From Synechococcus sp. LTW-R (lineage in GTDB: Bacteria > Cyanobacteriota > Cyanobacteriia > PCC-6307 > Cyanobiaceae): 64,000 bases of DNA. Position numbers and translations under genes: made by a program. The notes under the pieces were generated by a model. The model made no database searches and was not told where the DNA came from. It worked only from the letters and a program-made list of their open reading frames with translations. Position 1 is the stretch's first letter, and each line of letters begins with the position of its first letter. Where the stretch lies: the NCBI RefSeq assembly GCF_014217875.1, contig NZ_CP059060.1, positions 186,001 to 250,000 on the forward strand, given 5' to 3'. This document shows, piece by piece, positions 59,500-64,000 of this stretch.

Positions 59500-59781
59500 T
59501 CACTCCTGCGTTGCGTCGTCTTCCTTGATGAACCCAACGGGTTCCGTGAAGGTCAGCACGCAGTAGTAGCGCGTATTGCTGTAGCCGATTTCCACGTCAT
59601 TGCATTGGCTGTTGGTGACCACAGCCCCCTTGGGTAGTTTCGCCATCGCCTCCTGCCAGGCCTGTTGTCGGCTCAGGGGCGATTGGGCAGAGACCGACCC
59701 TTCAGCGGCCCGCCCCTGGGCTGAGAATCCGAGCAGCGCGGCAGCGGCCAGGGCCGTGCTGCAGTTGCGCCAACCGTTCAT
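59500..59781 (-). CDS. Small secreted protein with a Cys pair (93 aa)
   Basis: A signal peptide (NCSTALAAAALLGFSAQGRA) is followed by AWQEAMAKLPKGAVVTNSQC and RYYCVLTFTEPVGFIKEDD. The cysteine pair (NSQC and YYC) may form a disulfide. The protein is short and acidic at the end. Function unknown. Confidence 0.65.
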   Translation of the reverse strand: MNGWRNCSTALAAAALLGFSAQGRAAEGSVSAQSPLSRQQAWQEAMAKLPKGAVVTNSQCNDVEIGYSNTRYYCVLTFTEPVGFIKEDDATQE

Positions 59782-59787
59782 CGAAGT

Positions 59788-60069
59788 TCAGCGGCTCTCC
59801 CCAGACATAGCTACGGACGATTCCAGTCCGTTGATCCAGCGGCGGCCGGAGGGGACCAGGGACCGTTCCACCTCGAGCCAGGGGAATCCCCCCTGACTGC
59901 AGTCGATGTCTTCTGCCATCCCATAGCCCAGCCCGTCGTGGACCTCTTCGAGGGCCTGGGGGAAGCTCAGCTTTTTGATCGAGGCGTAGATCCGCGCGAT
60001 CGCGTTGACCTCACCTGGGGTGCTGCTGCCGTTGGCGTACCGCTCTCGAAGCGCTTGTGCGGAATGCAT
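59788..60069 (-). CDS. Hypothetical soluble protein (93 aa)
   Basis: The product has a helical N-terminus (ALRERYANGSSTPGEVNAIARIYASIKKL trimmed) and SFPQALEEVHDGLGYGM. It ends near a conserved-looking GFPWLEVERSLVPSGRRWIN. It lies 6 bases before the secreted gene on the same strand, so they may share a transcript. No known domain is seen. Confidence 0.55.
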   Translation of the reverse strand: MHSAQALRERYANGSSTPGEVNAIARIYASIKKLSFPQALEEVHDGLGYGMAEDIDCSQGGFPWLEVERSLVPSGRRWINGLESSVAMSGESR

Positions 60070-60116
60070 GGCTGGGCCTTCCCCTGTGCCCCTCAGGCTG
60101 GCAGCGGATCACAGGG

Positions 60117-60461
60117 CTAGCTCGGATTCAGGCCCCGACATTCGAAAATCGTTTCCTTCAGGCTGCGGTGATCGCGTTCGATCGAGCCGTGCCCCTGCAT
60201 GGAGAGGCTAAGGCGTGATTCCAGCCCCAGCAGCGCCGTGTAGCAGCGCAATTCGGTGGCCGCATCCGCGCGGTTCTTGAGTTGATGGGAGAGGCCCATC
60301 GCGGCGCTGCAGTCCGCGGGGGTGGTGCCGTTGAAGCAGCGAATGGCGGCCTGTTGCAGTCCCGCTAGGGACTGGGCGTGGGCGGCTGGGGCGGCCAGCA
60401 GGGCCAGGCTGAGCAGAGGCCAGCGGCAGTTCAACGGGGGAGGGGCCGGTGGGCTGACCAT
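60117..60461 (-). CDS. Small secreted protein (114 aa)
   Basis: The signal peptide ends near PAAHA after NCRWPLLSLALLAA. The mature part is a helical Cys-containing domain (QQAAIRCFNGTTPADCSAAM; LRCYTALLGLESRLSLS; IFECRGLNPS). Four cysteines suggest disulfides. The ATG lies directly after a terminator-like hairpin (60463-60490), so start or control is unusual. Confidence 0.6.
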   Translation of the reverse strand: MVSPPAPPPLNCRWPLLSLALLAAPAAHAQSLAGLQQAAIRCFNGTTPADCSAAMGLSHQLKNRADAATELRCYTALLGLESRLSLSMQGHGSIERDHRSLKETIFECRGLNPS

Positions 60462-60462
60462 A

Positions 60463-60490
60463 AAGAAGCCGGTCCCTGTTGGAACCGGCT
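60463..60490 (-). promoter_or_regulatory. Terminator-like hairpin just before a start codon
   Basis: On the minus strand AGCCGGTTCC and GGGACCGGCT pair with a single mismatch around a 4-base loop, and TTCTTT follows just ahead of the ATG of the downstream small secreted gene. It may be an attenuator or the end of an upstream RNA. Confidence 0.5.
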
Positions 60491-60784
60491 CTCGAAATCT
60501 TGAATTGTGGTCGGAGCTGCCGAGGGAGGTCACCTGGGGCCAGATGTCCAGGTGTGAGGCGGTCGTCTCCAGGGGGCACCTGAGGCGGTGCAGGTTGGAG
60601 TGTCCAGCTGCGGGGCAGCGGACCCACCCACGGTTTCGAAAGACTGTTGGAGCAGGGGCCTTCAGTCAGCTCGCTCCTGGGTTATGGCGGGGTGGAGTGT
60701 CGTCCATCAACGCCTCCGAGATCCATGTCATCAGCATCGATCTGCTCTGGAGAAGGCGCAATGGGACTTAATACCCAAATCCCC
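60491..60784. other. Gene-free stretch with no clear feature
   Basis: Nearly 300 bases separate the secreted gene from the Nif11-like gene. Short open frames exist on both strands but none looks like a protein. No tRNA, terminator or repeat is visible apart from the hairpin at its left edge. Confidence 0.4.
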
Positions 60785-60970
60785 CTACTGGGTCTCCTCG
60801 GTGTGGTCGTGTTGCCAGCGAGTCAAGGTGGCTGGTGAGAACTTGTGTCCGTGCTTGCGGGCAACAGCGACCACGCAGCTGTTGTTCTCGCCGCACTTGT
60901 CGAGCTCACGCTGCATGGTTGCGTTGCCCTTGGCTTTATGCATGAACAGTTCAAGTTGGTGTCTTGACAT
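60785..60970 (-). CDS. Nif11-like small protein (61 aa)
   Basis: The start MSRHQLELFMHKAKGNATMQ and the following RELDKCGENNSCVVAVARKHGHKFSPATLTRW fit the Nif11 domain (helix, spacer, AXKXGXXFSXXXL). The GGAAA before 60970 favours that ATG over one at 60982. The C-terminus is short and has no core peptide, so it is not an obvious bacteriocin precursor. Confidence 0.8.
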   Translation of the reverse strand: MSRHQLELFMHKAKGNATMQRELDKCGENNSCVVAVARKHGHKFSPATLTRWQHDHTEETQ

Positions 60971-61120
60971 GGCGATTTCCATGGAAAGAACGCCCCATCG
61001 CTAGCGATTTCTTGGCGCTCAAGTTCCAGAGTTCAACTTCTCTTTGCGTTCCAAAGATGTGCTCTTGGTTCTCTTTATTCAGAGGAAAAGATCACCTGCC
61101 AAGCCCCATTCGTTAGGGTC

Positions 61121-61480
61121 ATGGGCATGATCGTTTTTCCCCGTTCGGCGACGCTTCTGGGTGGTTGCGTTGCTGCCCTGGCTTTGATCAGTGGAGCTGT
61201 TTCCGCGGCTGAGCGGGATCCCTATGCCCAGTTCATGGGGCATTACGAGCTGGTCTTGAAGGCCCAGAACTCCGGTGATCTCTACAGCCTCTGCCGCTCC
61301 ATGCAGGCGATGGATGGACTGTTGATCGAACACTTCACCGTCTTTGAAGAGCGAGACCCCAGCACCGACTGGATGGAGGTGCGTGCCTCCTACAAGCCCG
61401 TACTCGACGACCAGTGCGGCCAGGTCAGCGTCCCAGCCAAGGCCACTCCCAAGGCGCCGAAGGCTGAGCCGCAGACCTAG
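61121..61480 (+). CDS. Small secreted protein (119 aa)
   Basis: A signal peptide (FPRSATLLGGCVAALALISG, cut near VSAAE) precedes a mature region with FMGHYELVLKAQNSGDLYSLC, RSMQAMDGLLIEHFTVFEE and a Pro/Ala/Lys tail. Two cysteines are present. The frame may start at the ATG at 61121 or 61127. The protein looks like a conserved picocyanobacterial exported protein of unknown role. Confidence 0.65.
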   Translation: MGMIVFPRSATLLGGCVAALALISGAVSAAERDPYAQFMGHYELVLKAQNSGDLYSLCRSMQAMDGLLIEHFTVFEERDPSTDWMEVRASYKPVLDDQCGQVSVPAKATPKAPKAEPQT

Positions 61481-61483
61481 GGC

Positions 61484-61693
61484 CTAGTCCTCAGATTGCA
61501 GGAAGCGAGGGGCGAAGCGCCAAGCGAGTACAACCGTCGCGAGGCCATAGCCCACAAAGGTGGTCGCTTGGCCGAAGCTGCCTCCGGCGTAAAGCTCGCG
61601 CTCCAGCAGGACGTAGTCCATCAGGGAGGCCACCGTTCCCCAGAGGAGGACCCAGACCGAGACGTAGGCGACCCCCTTAAGCGTGCGTTCCAT
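61484..61693 (-). CDS. Small membrane protein (69 aa)
   Basis: The product has two hydrophobic helices (GVAYVSVWVLLWGTVASLMDY and TTFVGYGLATVVLAWRF). It begins MERTLKG and ends RFLQSED. It is part of a tight run of three short minus-strand genes (61484-62029). Function unknown. Confidence 0.7.
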   Translation of the reverse strand: MERTLKGVAYVSVWVLLWGTVASLMDYVLLERELYAGGSFGQATTFVGYGLATVVLAWRFAPRFLQSED

Positions 61694-61695
61694 GC

Positions 61696-61890
61696 TCACC
61701 ACATCCACTCGTCGGGGGACGGGATCCCGCTCTCGCGGCGCACCCGAGCAATGCGTTCGATGGCGCGTTGCTGTTCCTCGCTCCGGCTCATCCAAGGACG
61801 GATCCGATTGGCCGCTTTGCTCGCCTCGAGGGCGGAGGGCAGCCTGGTCAGTTTGTAGCTGGCCCCGTTGTGGGTGGTGGTCTCCGTCAT
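61696..61890 (-). CDS. Small basic soluble protein (64 aa)
   Basis: The ATG at 61890 gives MTETTTHNGASYKLTRLPSA and then a helical Arg-rich part (EASKAANRIRPWMSRSEEQQ, RAIERIARVRRESG) and PDEWMW. It lies between two small membrane protein genes with 2 and 4 base gaps. No known domain. Confidence 0.65.
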   Translation of the reverse strand: MTETTTHNGASYKLTRLPSALEASKAANRIRPWMSRSEEQQRAIERIARVRRESGIPSPDEWMW

Positions 61891-61894
61891 CGGG

Positions 61895-62029
61895 CTATCG
61901 GTTGAGCCAGAGCTTGATCGCAACCGTGGCCGCCGCAGCGGCCAGGATCCAGTAGAGCCAGGTCAGGTTGAGCACCGTCGCCAGCACCAGGCCGATCACA
62001 AAGAAGACCAGAAATCGGCCCAGGGTCAT
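61895..62029 (-). CDS. Small membrane protein (44 aa)
   Basis: The frame MTLGRFLVFFVIGLVLATVL continues with NLTWLYWILAAAAATVAIKL and ends WLNR. It is almost wholly membrane-embedded, with two helices. It is the first gene of the three-gene small-protein operon. Confidence 0.65.
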   Translation of the reverse strand: MTLGRFLVFFVIGLVLATVLNLTWLYWILAAAAATVAIKLWLNR

Positions 62030-62178
62030 ATCGACAACAGCCTGCAGTGCGTTGAAGAGACCCTAACGCACTGTGCCCGTTGCTCTTTCAGCGAAAGCAT
62101 CCGCCAAAAAACAAGTGGAACTGTCGAAGAGCAAGCCGGTTTGTTGTTCAGCTTGGGCAGAGATCTGCTGTCGCTTTG

Positions 62179-63666
62179 ATGTCCCAACCCGTCTTGGTGG
62201 TGGGAGCGGGCCCCGTGGGCCTCACCCTGGCTCTGGCCCTGCGTCAGCAGGCCATCGCGGTCCGTCTCGTCGATCGGGCTCCCCAGCCCAGCGATCGCTC
62301 CAAGGCCCTCGTGATCTGGCCGCGCACCCTGGAATTGCTGGACCTTCATGGCTGTGTGCAGCCGTTCTTGGAGGCCGGACTTCAGGGCCACGGTGCCCGG
62401 ATCCAGGCGGGTCAGCGCTTGCTGGTCGCCCTGGCCTTTTCCCGGGTTCAGAGCCCATTCCCCTACGCCTTGATGATTCCCCAGAACCGCACCGAGGCGG
62501 TGCTGACTCAGCTGTTGGCCGAGCGGGGCGTGCAGGTCGAGCGGGAGCTCGAGCTCAGCGACTTTGCTGAGACCGAGAGCGGTGTCCGTGCGGAACTGAC
62601 CCGAGCAGATGGCAGTAAGGAGACGATGCAGTGCAGCTATCTGCTGGGCTGCGATGGTGCCCACAGCGCCGTGCGGCACCGGTTGGGTCTGGCCTACAGC
62701 GGTGAGACCCTCGAATCGAATTGGGTCCTGGCGGACGTCAAGCTCGATGGTCCCGCTGCGGCCGATCAGGTCGCGGTGGTCTGGAATCCGGACGGGATCT
62801 TGGCCCTCTTCCCGATCGTCGGGAATCGTTTCCGGATCATTGGTGATGTCTCGGGAGCGGAGGTGGCTGACCCCAGCCTGGAGCAGGTCCAGGCGCTCGT
62901 CGATCAGCGCTTGGGATCGGGCTTCCGCGCCCACGATCCGATCTGGTTGAGCCATTTCCGCATCAACGAGCGCAAGGTCGACCGCTACAGCGTCGGCCGG
63001 GTCTTTTTGGCGGGGGACGCGGCCCACATCCACAGTCCAGCGGGGGGCCAGGGGATGAACACCGGCATGCAGGACGCCTTCAACCTCGCCTGGAAGTTGG
63101 CCCTGGTGCTTCAGGGCAAGGCGGGGTCGCAGCTCCTGGAGACCTATTCGCCCGAACGCAGTGGCATCGGTGATCAGGTGCTGCGCAATGCCGGGGTCCT
63201 GACCCGGGTGGCGCTGCTGCGCCAGCCCCTCCTGCGTCGCCTCCGGAATTTGGTCTTCTCGAATTTGGGCCGCAGCCGCCGGCTGCAGCGGCGCCTCGTG
63301 GAGCAGCTCTGTGAAACCGATCTGCATTACCGGGGCAGCGCCCTTTCTCCGGTTTTGGTGCGTTCCGGAGCGGGACTGGCGCCTGGGGATCGCACCCCTG
63401 ATCTGGCGTGCTGTGCTCCCAGCGGGAAGACCCGCTTGCACGCACTGCTCAGGAGCGGTCGCTTGGTGCTGTTGTCCGTGGGCGATCCTTGGCCGGCGCT
63501 TGATTGGTCCCTGGTGGGCGATGGGTTGGTGTCAGCCGTAGCGGCTCCCCAGCCCGGCTATCGGGCGGGCTGGACCTATCTGATTCGTCCGGATGCCTAC
63601 CTCTGCAGCTGCGCCCCCAGCGCGGAGCAGGAGCGCCTGCTGGCGGCCTGGGAGGCGTGGCGTTGA
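62179..63666 (+). CDS. FAD-dependent aromatic-type monooxygenase
   Basis: The protein (495 aa) begins MSQPVLVVGAGPVGLTLALA, the Rossmann FAD site, and has the GD motif LAGDAAHIHSPAGGQGMNTGMQDAFNLAWKLA (split here by eye) and DGAHSAVRHRLGL in the middle. It belongs to the class A flavoprotein monooxygenases (PheA/TfdB type). A C-terminal thioredoxin-like domain (about 390-490) is present. It adds a hydroxyl to an aromatic ring, substrate unknown. Confidence 0.9.
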   Translation: MSQPVLVVGAGPVGLTLALALRQQAIAVRLVDRAPQPSDRSKALVIWPRTLELLDLHGCVQPFLEAGLQGHGARIQAGQRLLVALAFSRVQSPFPYALMIPQNRTEAVLTQLLAERGVQVERELELSDFAETESGVRAELTRADGSKETMQCSYLLGCDGAHSAVRHRLGLAYSGETLESNWVLADVKLDGPAAADQVAVVWNPDGILALFPIVGNRFRIIGDVSGAEVADPSLEQVQALVDQRLGSGFRAHDPIWLSHFRINERKVDRYSVGRVFLAGDAAHIHSPAGGQGMNTGMQDAFNLAWKLALVLQGKAGSQLLETYSPERSGIGDQVLRNAGVLTRVALLRQPLLRRLRNLVFSNLGRSRRLQRRLVEQLCETDLHYRGSALSPVLVRSGAGLAPGDRTPDLACCAPSGKTRLHALLRSGRLVLLSVGDPWPALDWSLVGDGLVSAVAAPQPGYRAGWTYLIRPDAYLCSCAPSAEQERLLAAWEAWR

Positions 63667-63753
63667 GGGGTTGTTCGATGACTTGCATCAAAGAGTGGAA
63701 GATTTGATTAAGTCCGAAGAACGAATATTCGCGTTTGATCAGTTTTGGGTTGA

Positions 63754-64000
<247 letters not shown>

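Overview
The window is a gene-dense, high-GC chromosome segment from a unicellular cyanobacterium, most likely a marine or euryhaline Synechococcus/Cyanobium-type picocyanobacterium. The evidence is ndhL next to a DUF3007 gene and trpA, a group 2 sigma factor, a CuA-less terminal oxidase, cobyric acid synthase, a FutA/FutB iron transporter, Nif11 small proteins, glycine betaine and glucosylglycerate synthesis genes, and an intron-less tRNA-Leu(UAA). The exact lineage cannot be fixed from the sequence alone.

Layout. 1-12 kb holds housekeeping genes: pdhA end, a histone-deacetylase-like hydrolase, sigma factor, nnr, mnmA, cobQ with a small ferredoxin, maf, several small secreted proteins, a cytochrome c, trpA, ndhL and tRNA-Leu. 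12-18 kb is one respiratory operon: two DUF2231 membrane proteins, an oxidase whose subunit II has lost the CuA ligands, and a GMC-family dehydrogenase. 18-24 kb carries a ClC channel, a type II NADH dehydrogenase, a lipase-like hydrolase, a metallophosphoesterase and the iron permease. 24-27.5 kb looks iron-related: FutA, a Crp-type regulator, ferritin and a Cys/Lys-rich peptide. 27.5-31 kb is a sulfide/persulfide module: a TauE-like permease with an apparent frameshift, a rhodanese, a persulfide dioxygenase-rhodanese fusion, a methyltransferase and an ArsR-type regulator. Two promoter regions there share a 24-nt motif. 31-40 kb is a run of small conserved genes with an ArsM-like methyltransferase and a ferredoxin/metallo-beta-lactamase fusion.

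40-56 kb is a compatible-solute island. It contains a proVWX-type betaine importer, two methyltransferases that make glycine betaine from glycine, and a sodium:solute symporter flanked by two one-helix proteins. These are followed by a four-gene operon that I do not recognise as a described pathway: an aspartate-transcarbamylase-like enzyme, an asparagine-synthetase-like amidotransferase, an N-carbamoyl-amino-acid hydrolase and a DUF1028 protein. Glucosylglycerate genes (GpgS, phosphatase, GH13 phosphorylase) complete the island. The four-gene operon is the main candidate for a new system. Its carbamoyltransferase has lost the residues that hold the second carboxylate of aspartate. With an amidotransferase beside it, this suggests making and recycling a carbamoylated amino-acid amide such as N-alpha-carbamoyl-glutamine amide. 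That is an inference.

56-64 kb holds an intergenic locus rich in terminators with a perfect match to the Yfr1 small-RNA core, then an L,D-transpeptidase-like gene, ppk2, a DUF4912 gene, many small proteins, an FAD monooxygenase and the start of mreB.
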